A stretch of 16,334 bases of DNA, taken from contig JAGBRG010000143.1 in assembly GCA_017632495.1 (NCBI GenBank), forward strand, positions 1 to 16,334. Reading direction: 5' to 3'. Within the stretch, counting starts at the first letter, position 1, and each line of letters begins with the position of its first letter. The notes under the pieces were generated by a model. The model did not search any database and was not told the DNA's origin. It saw nothing but the letters and a program-made list of their open reading frames with translations. Of this stretch, positions 7,175-14,826 are shown piece by piece. The position numbers and the translations under genes are program-made. This DNA is from Spirochaetales bacterium. GTDB taxonomy: Bacteria > Spirochaetota > Spirochaetia > Sphaerochaetales > Sphaerochaetaceae.

Positions 7175-8359
7175 TCAGAAGACCAAAGAATCAAGTTTCG
7201 GAACAAGCTCCGAAATATGGCGCTTTGCGTTCTCTATGACAGCGCGGCCTGCATCGTTATTAAGTCCGTCACGGCGGATTTCACGTCTGAGGAGTCTGAC
7301 AAAGCCCATTAACATTGCCTTTTCCCGGATGATTTCGAGGTAATCTTCGTCCTTGCCTTCGAAGTAGTACTGAAGTAGTTTCTTCCAGTATTCTCCGGCC
7401 TGTTCATATGTGATTCCCATGAACTCCTTTACGACGTTATGGTCTGTATCGGAGAAGCCGAGGTACGCATTGAAGATGAAAGAGAACTCGAATACCGGAT
7501 TTCCGTGGCAGATTGTGTCCATATCAATCAGAAGGGCCTCTCCGTCCTGGAACATGATGTTCTTCAGGTGGAAATCTCCATGAATCATATGGTTGTCTTC
7601 AGGAATGTCGGATACCAGCTTGAAGAGCTTCTCATACACATCTTTGTCCAGATAGTCCTTCAAAAAGGCCACCCAGTCCAAAGCGCGATCTTTCATGCTT
7701 GGCATTGTGGCGGGATCCACTTCCTTGGAATGGATTGTCTTGAGAAGCTCAACGCTCATTTTTGCAATCTCATCGATGCTCTTTTCGCCCTTGACGAGCA
7801 TGGAGGCAAAGTTCGTTGCCTTTAAAAGCTCATAGACAGAGCCGTATCCGCCGCCTTCGATCTTCACCACATCGTAGGAGATTGCCGTGGGGACTCCGAG
7901 GACAAATGCGGTTCTGGCCAGCTGACGCTCTCTTTCGATATCCTGAAGAGCGTTTGCGTCCATGAAGGTCTTGACGATGGTTTCGTTGTCTATGCGGTAG
8001 ACCTTTCCGTTGGCACCGCTTCCGATGACCTCGCAGCCTTTGACGGAGATGGTCTTAAATGCCTTGTGGACATCGAGCATCTGCGTGAAGCCTGTCATGT
8101 CAAAAATCTCATAAACGTCGGAAGAGACATTTATCAGCACGGTTTGGGAATTCTTCTTCTTGAGCTTCAGAATTACACGCAGGCCTGCACTTGAGATGTA
8201 CTTGAGACTCTCACAATCAATGACGATTTTGCAGTCGGGATTCTGGTCGCACAGGGGAAGAAGCTTCTCCTCAATCGGAGGAGCATTGTTTGAATCGATG
8301 TGACCCTTGAGCTTTATTGAAAGCTCTCCGTCTTTTACGAGGTATTCAAGATTGTCCAT
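7175..8359 (-). CDS. STAS domain fused to an APH-like kinase (ChoK/APH fold)
   Basis: Two-domain protein of 394 residues. Residues 1-105 form a STAS domain like anti-sigma-factor antagonists (SpoIIAA/RsbV), with YISSAGLRVI at 54-63; S57 aligns with the phosphorylated serine S58 of B. subtilis SpoIIAA. Residues 108-394 form an aminoglycoside-phosphotransferase-like kinase: glycine loop VIGSGANGKVYRID (111-124), likely ATP lysine K130 (IVKTF), catalytic loop HGDFHLKNIMF (D262, N267) and metal site LIDMD (D279). I recall the kinase part as close to a family noted for paralogs in Fibrobacter (TIGR02172). All catalytic residues are present, so it is probably an active phosphotransferase; its substrate is unknown, and the STAS serine or a partner protein is a possibility. 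The ribosome binding site GAGGGGG lies inside the last codons of the upstream gene, one base away, implying translational coupling. Confidence 0.88.
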   Translation of the reverse strand: MDNLEYLVKDGELSIKLKGHIDSNNAPPIEEKLLPLCDQNPDCKIVIDCESLKYISSAGLRVILKLKKKNSQTVLINVSSDVYEIFDMTGFTQMLDVHKAFKTISVKGCEVIGSGANGKVYRIDNETIVKTFMDANALQDIERERQLARTAFVLGVPTAISYDVVKIEGGGYGSVYELLKATNFASMLVKGEKSIDEIAKMSVELLKTIHSKEVDPATMPSMKDRALDWVAFLKDYLDKDVYEKLFKLVSDIPEDNHMIHGDFHLKNIMFQDGEALLIDMDTICHGNPVFEFSFIFNAYLGFSDTDHNVVKEFMGITYEQAGEYWKKLLQYYFEGKDEDYLEIIREKAMLMGFVRLLRREIRRDGLNNDAGRAVIENAKRHISELVPKLDSLVF

Positions 8360-8360
8360 T

Positions 8361-8924
8361 TCAAACCCCCTCGAATATTATGTCTACCAGATATTTGTAT
8401 TCCTTCCAGGCATCGGTGTCCGAAAGTTCTGAAACAAGGTCTGCAACTGATCTGTAGTACCAGGCCTGCTGGACGGGATTCTCTTCGTTGAAGCCTTTCC
8501 ACATCATGCTTCCTTCCCGTCTCCAGAGCCTGTGAAGAGATCTCATGTTGGCAAGCTTATCCGCAAGCCAGAGCATCTTCACAGCAGGATCCTGAGTTTT
8601 CTCAAGAAAATCCAGACTTTCCTGCTTTCTCAGATGCCATGTCTGTGAACGTGGAAGATTCACTCTTTTATTCTCTGTTTCGGAATTCACAAGCTCCATG
8701 ACCCTGTGGCCGAAGAGGGCCTCTATTTCCTCGATGGTAGTATCTGTGTCCTCTACAGTGTCATGAAGGACTGCCGCGCAAAGGACATCTTCATCGCATG
8801 TAAGGCCGGCAAGAATCGTCACGACCTCAAGAGGGTGGAGGATATAGGGGATTTTCTCCCTCTTACGGATCATCCCATGATGGGCCTGTATTGCATATGT
8901 CAGGGCTCTTTCCAATTTTGTCAT
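8361..8924 (-). CDS. HD-domain small alarmone hydrolase (MESH1/SpoT-hydrolase-like)
   Basis: Predicted metal-dependent phosphohydrolase of the RelA/SpoT hydrolase fold, cytoplasmic, removing pyrophosphate from (p)ppGpp or, as in MESH1, phosphate from NADPH. At 187 residues it has only the hydrolase domain: no synthetase, TGS or ACT domains. Motifs: AIQAHHGMIRKREKIPYILHP (11-31; H30 metal ligand), AAVLHDTVEDTDTTIEEIEALFG (H54 and D55 of the HD pair, E58-D59 general acid pair) and LADKLANMRSL (D122). These match the Mn2+ site of small alarmone hydrolases. No Shine-Dalgarno is seen before the ATG, and a good promoter sits so close that the message may be leaderless. It is the first gene of the operon with the STAS-kinase and the alcohol dehydrogenase. 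The fold is confident; the alarmone substrate is inferred. Confidence 0.88.
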   Translation of the reverse strand: MTKLERALTYAIQAHHGMIRKREKIPYILHPLEVVTILAGLTCDEDVLCAAVLHDTVEDTDTTIEEIEALFGHRVMELVNSETENKRVNLPRSQTWHLRKQESLDFLEKTQDPAVKMLWLADKLANMRSLHRLWRREGSMMWKGFNEENPVQQAWYYRSVADLVSELSDTDAWKEYKYLVDIIFEGV

Positions 8925-8930
8925 GGGTAA

Positions 8931-8959
8931 ATTTTACACTTAATGAAAAACAATGTCCA
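8931..8959 (-). promoter_or_regulatory. Promoter of the hydrolase / STAS-kinase / alcohol dehydrogenase operon
   Basis: On the minus strand TGGACA (8959-8954, five of six matches to the -35 consensus), a 17-base spacer and TAAAAT (8936-8931, five of six to the -10). The expected start, seven bases after the -10, falls on the A of the gene's ATG at 8924. Confidence 0.55.
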
Positions 8960-8970
8960 ACAAAAAGGCC

Positions 8971-10179
8971 TTATTCGTTGCTGTCGGTCTGTTCTTCGGC
9001 CTGTGGAAGAAGATCGGGCATATCAGACTCAACGGCCTCGACATTGCGAAGTTTGCGTCCGATGGCACGGTGGCGTGTGAATGCGTTGTCGATTTCGCTT
9101 GAGGCGGAGGCGAGCTTTTTCTTGACGACCTCCAAGACCGTTCCGAATTTCCCGTATTCCGTTTTGACCTCGCCAAGCACATGCCAGACTTCGGAGCTCT
9201 TTTTCTCGATGGCAAGGGTTCTGAAGCCCATCTGCAGGCTGTTGAGGAGACTTGCAAGGGTAGCGGGACCTGCGATCATCACGTGGAACTCACGCTGGAT
9301 TCTGTCCTGAAGGCCTGCTATTGAGAGAATCTCGGCATAAAGGCCCTCGATGGGCAGGAACAAAATGGCAAAGTCGGTGGTGTAGGGGACATCTATGTAT
9401 TTGTCCCTGATGTCCTTGGCTTCATCCAGAATGCGACGTTCAAGTGCTTTTCTCAGAATCTTCACAGCCTCCACATCGCCGCTTTCCGTGGCGGAGCAGA
9501 GCTTTTCGTAGTCCTCACGCGGGAATTTTGAATCTATGGGAAGAAGGACATGTTCGCCCTCTGTTGCTCCCGGAAGGCGTACTGCAAATTCTACAGGGTC
9601 GCGCCCCGTGCGCTTTGTGACCACGTTTTTCAGATACTGCTCGGGCAGAAGGATTTCCTGAAGAATCCGCTCGGCCTGAAGCTCTCCCCACATTCCTCTT
9701 GTCTTGACGTTGGTAAGCACCTTCTCAAGGTTTCCAACGCCCTGGGCAAGATTCTGCATCTCTCCAAGCTGCTTGTAGACGCTTTCAAGCTGGTCTCCGA
9801 CCTGTTTGAATGATGTAGAGAGCCTTGTTTCCAAGGTGCTTTGCAGTTTCTCTTCAACGGTCTTTCGCATCTGCTCAAGGCGGCGCTCGTTGTCGCTTCT
9901 GATCTGGTCAAGCTTTTCCTCGACAGTCTTTGTCAGCCTCTCGTTGCCTGTTGAAAACTGCATCAGGCGGGAGTCAATCATGCCGTTGAACCTGTCATAG
10001 GCCTTTAAAAGCTCATCAAGACGTGTGTTTGTGACGGTGATGCTCTGCTCCATGCGCCTGAGGCCTTCTTCAATGGCATTGAGGGTCTTTGCATCAGAGC
10101 CCGACTTGGAGAGCCTGATGATTACGATTATGAGAATGGCCACGCTGACCAGGGATGTTGCAAGAAGGATGTACTGCAT
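8971..10179 (-). CDS. rmuC: DNA recombination protein RmuC homolog
   Basis: RmuC family protein. In E. coli RmuC is linked to limiting inversions at short inverted repeats, and the family has a predicted nuclease-like core. The protein is 402 residues: one N-terminal membrane anchor (about 3-22, YILLATSLVSVAILIIVII), a long charged coiled coil (about 30-150, with repeated EEKL and RLEQM segments), and the conserved RmuC domain (about 150-370), recognised by VKTRGMWGELQAERIL, LPIDSKFPREDY and YTTDFAILFLPIEGLYAE. The tail is acidic. The ATG at 10179 is preferred over an in-frame TTG at 10185; neither has a strong ribosome binding site. It lies 46 bases upstream of the hydrolase gene on the same strand with no clear terminator between, so some read-through into that operon is possible. 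It is divergent from the sugar-uptake operon. Confidence 0.92.
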   Translation of the reverse strand: MQYILLATSLVSVAILIIVIIRLSKSGSDAKTLNAIEEGLRRMEQSITVTNTRLDELLKAYDRFNGMIDSRLMQFSTGNERLTKTVEEKLDQIRSDNERRLEQMRKTVEEKLQSTLETRLSTSFKQVGDQLESVYKQLGEMQNLAQGVGNLEKVLTNVKTRGMWGELQAERILQEILLPEQYLKNVVTKRTGRDPVEFAVRLPGATEGEHVLLPIDSKFPREDYEKLCSATESGDVEAVKILRKALERRILDEAKDIRDKYIDVPYTTDFAILFLPIEGLYAEILSIAGLQDRIQREFHVMIAGPATLASLLNSLQMGFRTLAIEKKSSEVWHVLGEVKTEYGKFGTVLEVVKKKLASASSEIDNAFTRHRAIGRKLRNVEAVESDMPDLLPQAEEQTDSNE

Positions 10180-10256
10180 AATCAAAAAGTAACACCAAAG
10201 TTTTTGTTTTACAATTCACACGTACATAATTCGAAGAAATTGTACTAACAAATAAT

Positions 10257-10285
10257 TTGCGGAATACCATTATGTTTGGTAAAAT
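10257..10285 (+). promoter_or_regulatory. Candidate promoter of the carbohydrate-uptake operon
   Basis: TTGCGG (10257-10262, only TTG matching consensus) and TAAAAT (10280-10285) are 17 bases apart, and an overlapping TATAAG follows at 10285-10290. The leader would be about 25 bases and ends in a near-perfect AGGAGGTGA ribosome binding site (10303-10310). No recognisable regulator gene is nearby. Confidence 0.4.
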
Positions 10286-10314
10286 ATAAGACGCTTCACT
10301 TAGGAGGTGAATCT

Positions 10315-11631
10315 ATGAAAAAACTACTAACAATCGCTTTGGTCGCCCTGATTGCAGTTTCTGCTTTCGCACAGGGTGCTTCGGAAGCATCTAAGGGTCA
10401 GGTCACTTTGGAGTGGTGGACCTGGGATGCAACAATGGCTGATACCAACAACGCTATCATCGCAGCGTATGAGGCAACTCATCCGAACGTAAAGATCAAT
10501 AACACAATCATCCCGACAGACGGCGGTGCATATGCCACACAGCTGGCAATCATGGCACAGCAGAAGAACCTGCCGGATGTATTCACCATTTCCTCCGGAA
10601 ACCTCGAGGACTGGGCAGAGATCGGTTATCTGAGAAACCTCGATGAGCTGATCGCAAAGGACAAGACAATCTTCGACCAGTTCTACAAGGGAATGTTCGA
10701 CGCAGTCAAGGACGTTGCAAAGACAGATTACTACTGTGCAATTCCTTTCGCATATGTCTCATGCGACCTTTTCTACAACAAGGACATGTTCGATGCAGCA
10801 GGTCTTGCCTATCCTAACGAGAACTGGACATGGGATGACTTTGTAAAGGCTGCCAAGGCTCTTACAATCGATAAGAACGGAGACGGTGAGATTGACCAGT
10901 GGGGTTACTACGGATACGGCCGTTACGCAGAGGCTCAGGCTTGGGTCATCGCAAACAACGGAACCCTGATCAACAACAAGATGAGATTCGAGCCGGACAA
11001 GAACGCTCTTGAGGCTCTGCACTTCTTCACAGACCTTGTTCTGAAAGACAAGGTTGCTCCGATGCCGAAGGACATGACCGCAATGAAGTACAACAACATC
11101 TTCCCGAACGCACTCTGTGCAATGTTCGTAGACGGCGGATGGCAGGTCAATGACTTCAGATCAAAGATCGGTGACAAGTTCCGCTGGGGCGTCACAAGAG
11201 TTCCTAACGGACCAAGCGCAAAGGAGACATGGACATTCGGTTGGCCAGATTCCTATGTTCTTTCACCGACAACAGCCCATCCGGATGAGGCTTGGGACTT
11301 TGTCAAGTTCGCAGCCGGCGGCGGACTTTCCGCAGACCAGGTCATGGGCGGAAAGCTTTCTGCTTACAAGGCCATTGTCGAGTCACCTGAGTTCGTCGAC
11401 ATGACTCAGCAGCCTTACGGCGACATGGAGCTCTTCAGAGAGCATGCAAATGACAAGTTCATGACAACATACACCAAGAGCTGGTCAGAGTGGACAGGCT
11501 ACGGTGCAGCAGAGAATATGGGATTAGCAGGAGCTGTGGACTCAATTCTCAACGGTGAGGATTCCTTCGACGGTGCCATGAAGAAGGCAACTGACGGAAT
11601 CAACAAGATTCTTTCACGTGTCTATCCATGA
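10315..11631 (+). CDS. ABC transporter sugar-binding protein (family 1 extracellular solute-binding protein)
   Basis: Exported binding protein that captures a carbohydrate and delivers it to the permeases encoded next. It is 438 residues. The N terminus MKKLLTIALVALIAVSAFAQG is a classic Sec signal, with the likely cut after AFA (A19); there is no lipobox cysteine, so it should be free in the periplasm. The mature start VTLEWWTWDA and later FAYVSCDLFYNKDMFDAAGLAYP (in two pieces: DLFYNKDMFDAAGL, then the tryptophan-rich WTWDDF) are typical of MalE/UgpB-like proteins. Residues 186-194 (DKNGDGEID) form an EF-hand-type calcium loop seen in some sugar-binding proteins. The start is fixed by AGGAGGTGA four bases upstream. 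It is the first gene of the operon and is followed by a strong hairpin, which should give it more message than the permeases. The ligand is unknown. Confidence 0.93.
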   Translation: MKKLLTIALVALIAVSAFAQGASEASKGQVTLEWWTWDATMADTNNAIIAAYEATHPNVKINNTIIPTDGGAYATQLAIMAQQKNLPDVFTISSGNLEDWAEIGYLRNLDELIAKDKTIFDQFYKGMFDAVKDVAKTDYYCAIPFAYVSCDLFYNKDMFDAAGLAYPNENWTWDDFVKAAKALTIDKNGDGEIDQWGYYGYGRYAEAQAWVIANNGTLINNKMRFEPDKNALEALHFFTDLVLKDKVAPMPKDMTAMKYNNIFPNALCAMFVDGGWQVNDFRSKIGDKFRWGVTRVPNGPSAKETWTFGWPDSYVLSPTTAHPDEAWDFVKFAAGGGLSADQVMGGKLSAYKAIVESPEFVDMTQQPYGDMELFREHANDKFMTTYTKSWSEWTGYGAAENMGLAGAVDSILNGEDSFDGAMKKATDGINKILSRVYP

Positions 11632-11665
11632 CGCGTAATTTGGGAATCACAATATCCTGAATAAG

Positions 11666-11701
11666 GCATATGGCCGGCTTTCCGGCCATATGCTTTTGTT
11701 T
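11666..11701 (+). terminator. Intercistronic hairpin / partial terminator after the binding-protein gene
   Basis: A perfect 12-bp stem, GCATATGGCCGG, loop CTTT, CCGGCCATATGC (11666-11693), is followed by TTTTGTTT. It lies 35 bases after the binding-protein stop and 15 bases before the first permease. It should act as a partial terminator or a 3' stabiliser so that the binding protein is made in excess, a common arrangement in such operons. Confidence 0.8.
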
Positions 11702-11716
11702 ACCACTGGTGTTAAT

Positions 11717-12607
11717 ATGGCAGAGAAACAGAAGTTCAAATGGCATAGCTGGGCCACGCCCTATATCTTGATTTTCCCGACTCTGATAGGACTTTTCGTC
11801 TTCAGACTCATCCCTATAGTTTCTTCCTTCGTTCTATCCTTTTCCAACTGGAACCTGATAAAGGATCCGGTCTTCAACGGATTTGAGAATTACAAGGAGC
11901 TGTTTTCAGACCCCGACTTCTGGGTGATTCTGGGAAACACTCTGAAGATTACCGTAGGATATGTTGTAGGAGGAATGGTCTTTGGCCTTCTTCTGGCTCT
12001 TCTCGTAAACAATAAAATACGCGGCATGAACTTCTTCAGAGCCGCAATCTACATGCCGGTCATCACATCATCCGTTGCCGTCGGTATTGTGTGGCTCAGA
12101 ATCTTAGGACCCAAGTACGGAATTCTGGACTACCTTCTCAAGATGGTGGGAATTACGGCACCTTACTGGCTGCAGGATCCGAAAATCGCCCTGTGGACGG
12201 TTACTTTCGTCCAGGTCTGGAAGATGTCGGGCTACTACATGATCCTGTTTTTGGCCGGCCTTCAGTCCATCAGTACCGATGTGATAGAGGCCAGCGTCGT
12301 AGACGGTGCAACACCGAGACAGAGACTCTTTAGGGTCATCATCCCGATGCTTTCACCTACGACATTCTTTGTTTTCACGGTTGCAATCATGGATGCGTTC
12401 AAGAACTTCGAGCTCATCTATGCAATGACCAAGGGCGGTCCTCAGAATGCGACCAACACCCTTGTCTATTCCGTTTATGTCAACGCCTTCTCATACTTCC
12501 GTGTGGGTTATGCGGAGACAATCGCCTGGGTTTTGATGGCTGTTGTCGGAAGCCTTACGCTTCTGAACTTCTATGTCAAGAAATACTGGGCTCAGCCGCT
12601 TGAGTGA
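11717..12607 (+). CDS. Carbohydrate ABC transporter permease, MalF/UgpA type
   Basis: One of the two membrane subunits of the importer. It is 296 residues with about six membrane helices: the first at about 12-34 (YILIFPTLIGLFVF), then further helices at about 72-97, 107-130, 160-182, 213-230 and 268-287. The EAA loop that contacts the ATPase reads EASVVDGATPRQRLFRVIIP (191-210). The MTKGGPQNATNTLVYSVYV region (237-255) is typical of MalF-like permeases. The ATG at 11717 is used because the upstream in-frame ATG (11690) lies inside the terminator hairpin; only a weak GGTG precedes the chosen start. The stop codon overlaps the ribosome binding site region of the next gene (10-base gap). No ATPase gene is present nearby. 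Confidence 0.93.
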   Translation: MAEKQKFKWHSWATPYILIFPTLIGLFVFRLIPIVSSFVLSFSNWNLIKDPVFNGFENYKELFSDPDFWVILGNTLKITVGYVVGGMVFGLLLALLVNNKIRGMNFFRAAIYMPVITSSVAVGIVWLRILGPKYGILDYLLKMVGITAPYWLQDPKIALWTVTFVQVWKMSGYYMILFLAGLQSISTDVIEASVVDGATPRQRLFRVIIPMLSPTTFFVFTVAIMDAFKNFELIYAMTKGGPQNATNTLVYSVYVNAFSYFRVGYAETIAWVLMAVVGSLTLLNFYVKKYWAQPLE

Positions 12608-12617
12608 GGAGGGGATT

Positions 12618-13457
12618 ATGGTTAAGAAGAAATCTTCAAAATGGATAATCCTTGTTCTGATAATCCTTGCGGCCTTCATTTCAATCTTCCCGTTTTTGTG
12701 GATGGTTTCCACATCGTTCATGTCGGAGGATGTTATTTTCGCCCTCCCGATACAGCTTTGGCCAAACAAACTTTTCAAGGCCGGAATGTGGGAGAACTAC
12801 AAGACCGTCATTTCCAAGTACAGCTTCGGTCTGTATACATGGAACTCGTTTCTGATTTCGTTCCTGGCGGCCCTGGGTCAGATTGTAGTCTGCCCCATGG
12901 CATCGTTTGCGTTTGCCAAGATGCGCTTCCCCGGGCGTCGGTGGATCTACGCACTGCTGCTGATGACGCTGATGATTCCTGTCCAGGTTATTATAATTCC
13001 CGAGTACTATCTGATGATGAAGCTGGGTTGGATAAACTCGTTCCTTCCCTTGATAATACCGTCGTTCCTTTCGGGAGCCTTGGGTACGTTCATGTTCATA
13101 TCGGTGTTCGAGGCAATCCCAAGCGCCATGTTCGATGCGGCCGTCATAGACGGAGCTTCGGCCTACAAGATTCTGTGGCGCGTGTACTTCCCACAGGCTA
13201 CAGCCTCTGTGGCTACGCTGTTCATCATTGGCTTTATGAACAACTGGAACGACCTTCTCAGGCCTCTTCTGTACCTCAACAAGGCTAAACTCTATACGGT
13301 TACAATCGGTCTTACGAGATTCCAGACAGAGTACACCTCAAGCTGGGCTCTGCTTCTGACTGCATCGGTTCTTTCGGTTCTGCCTCTGATCATTGTTTAC
13401 ATCTTCTGTCAGAGATACATCATTGAAAACCAGATGAGTGCGGGAGTAAAGGGATGA
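12618..13457 (+). CDS. Carbohydrate ABC transporter permease, MalG/UgpE type
   Basis: Second membrane subunit of the importer, 279 residues, with about six membrane helices beginning at residues 9-30 (WIILVLIILAAFISIFPFLW). Diagnostic features are the FPFLWMVSTSF start, the RNSF-equivalent TWNSFLISFLAA (74-85), FAFAKMRFPGRRW (97-109) and the EAA loop FDAAVIDGASAYKILWRVYFP (172-192, in two parts: DAAVIDGASAYKI, then RVYFP). The ATG follows GAGGAGGGG. The last four bases overlap the next gene (ATGA), indicating translational coupling to the glycosidase. Confidence 0.93.
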   Translation: MVKKKSSKWIILVLIILAAFISIFPFLWMVSTSFMSEDVIFALPIQLWPNKLFKAGMWENYKTVISKYSFGLYTWNSFLISFLAALGQIVVCPMASFAFAKMRFPGRRWIYALLLMTLMIPVQVIIIPEYYLMMKLGWINSFLPLIIPSFLSGALGTFMFISVFEAIPSAMFDAAVIDGASAYKILWRVYFPQATASVATLFIIGFMNNWNDLLRPLLYLNKAKLYTVTIGLTRFQTEYTSSWALLLTASVLSVLPLIIVYIFCQRYIIENQMSAGVKG

Positions 13458-14806
13458 TTGAATCCAGAATTGATACCATAAGATACGAAAACGGAGAGAT
13501 GCAGCGTTTTCAGATCGTATCAGGCTTTGCCTGGAACGACCTTGAGTTCGTACAGCCTCCGTTTTCCAAAGAGGCATTTGACGAGCTTTGCAGGATGTAC
13601 AAGATTTTTGTAATCCCAAAGCATCATGAGATGTACGGAGCTGTCCTTGCATTTCATATCCCCGATGACATGGACAGCCCTTTTTCGCCAGAGACAGAAG
13701 AGGGTGTTGTCTTTGACAGACAGCTTGCTGCAGCAATAGGACTCAGAAAGCTGGTACAGGAAGGGAAGATCCGAAGAAGCGGAGATTCTTTGGCAATTGA
13801 TGATGCAAAAGTAAAGGCCTTTTTGGATGAGCTTGAAAAGCGCGGATGGCTGAGCATTGCCTACGGCGATAAGACAGATGTGGTCAGTATTCTTCCTGTG
13901 GGTGAGGATCTTGGCTACATGAGTCAGGTTCAGCCACAGCCTTCTTTTATCTGCAACGCACATTTTTTCGAGATGGATGTGTTTGACAGCGATTCTCCCT
14001 ATGACTTATTCGGAACTCCGTACGGGATGACGGTCAAAAACGGGATAATGATCCAGCCGCCTTTGAACGGCCGCGAGGCCATGGTCGTGGACATGGACGG
14101 AAAGGTAAAGATTACAAGACCTGATATCAGAGAAATCAGCATGCAGATTCAGGGAAAAACCTTCACTCATGGTGAAAACTGCACAATCTACAGACGTCCT
14201 GATACAAGACAGACCCCATCAGAGGAAGGCCTTGACCTTATGATAGTCGGAGATGAGGTTGTGGCGTTTCATCAAGGCGGAGGAGTCTTTGTTCCAACAG
14301 GTGGTTTTGTCCTTCATACAAAGCAGGAGCTATCCGTAGAACCCAGCCCCGTTGTATATCTGGGAATGGAAGACTGCCTGTTTGCAATACAGGTAGGTTC
14401 ATCTTCTGTTAAGGACGGTGCTCTGATGAAGGGATTTGAATCACCGTTCTACAACATCTATAAAGACAGTGTTCCGTTCCCTCCTACGCTCTATCCTCTG
14501 GATTATGAGAAGGACAGGGCGCCCAGAATGGCAATCTGCTCTGACAATGACGGAGACCCTGTCATTGTCTGGGCCGAAGGATGCTCGAAGCTTTTTTACC
14601 AGTTCGGAAAGGAAAGCTGCGGGGCCTCTCTTCTGGAACTGGGAAGGTACTGCGCCTCAATCGGTCTTGTGAATGTCTTGAACCTTGACGGAGGAGGGTC
14701 TTCCGAGATATTTCTGAATGGAAAGCTTATGATGCATGTTTCAGACAGGCATGCGGATAATTCTGATGCGGAAAGACCTGTTCCTATGGGTCTTCTGATT
14801 AAGTAG
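13454..14806 (+). CDS. Phosphodiester glycosidase family protein (NAGPA/DUF2233), apparently cytoplasmic
   Basis: Predicted hydrolase of the family of the mammalian uncovering enzyme NAGPA, which releases N-acetylglucosamine from a sugar phosphodiester. The protein is 450 residues. The catalytic domain covers about 160-450: CNAHFFEMDVF (167-177), GTPYGMTVKNGIMIQPP (187-203), the family signature NLDGGGSSEIFLNGK (410-424) and ERPVPMGLLI (440-449). Residues 1-155 form a separate, charged N-terminal region that I do not recognise. No signal peptide or membrane segment is visible, although many bacterial members are exported. The start overlaps the permease stop (ATGA), and the phosphohexomutase follows 20 bases later, so it very likely acts on imported material. 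The substrate is not known; a sugar-1-phosphate diester is the inference. Family call firm, reaction moderate. Confidence 0.85.
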   Translation: MIESRIDTIRYENGEMQRFQIVSGFAWNDLEFVQPPFSKEAFDELCRMYKIFVIPKHHEMYGAVLAFHIPDDMDSPFSPETEEGVVFDRQLAAAIGLRKLVQEGKIRRSGDSLAIDDAKVKAFLDELEKRGWLSIAYGDKTDVVSILPVGEDLGYMSQVQPQPSFICNAHFFEMDVFDSDSPYDLFGTPYGMTVKNGIMIQPPLNGREAMVVDMDGKVKITRPDIREISMQIQGKTFTHGENCTIYRRPDTRQTPSEEGLDLMIVGDEVVAFHQGGGVFVPTGGFVLHTKQELSVEPSPVVYLGMEDCLFAIQVGSSSVKDGALMKGFESPFYNIYKDSVPFPPTLYPLDYEKDRAPRMAICSDNDGDPVIVWAEGCSKLFYQFGKESCGASLLELGRYCASIGLVNVLNLDGGGSSEIFLNGKLMMHVSDRHADNSDAERPVPMGLLIK

Positions 14807-14826
14807 ATGATACTAAGGTGGGCAGT

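Noticed and set aside
10222..10245. GTAC-ended imperfect dyad in the rmuC / uptake-operon intergenic region, possible operator
   Set aside because: Only the outer five bases of each arm (GTACA-like and TGTAC) match; the inner positions mostly mismatch, so it is no better than chance in AT-rich DNA.
12641..13288. 215-residue plus-strand frame overlapping the second permease
   Set aside because: It is in another frame of a clearly conserved permease with an intact EAA loop and membrane helices; it has no family features.
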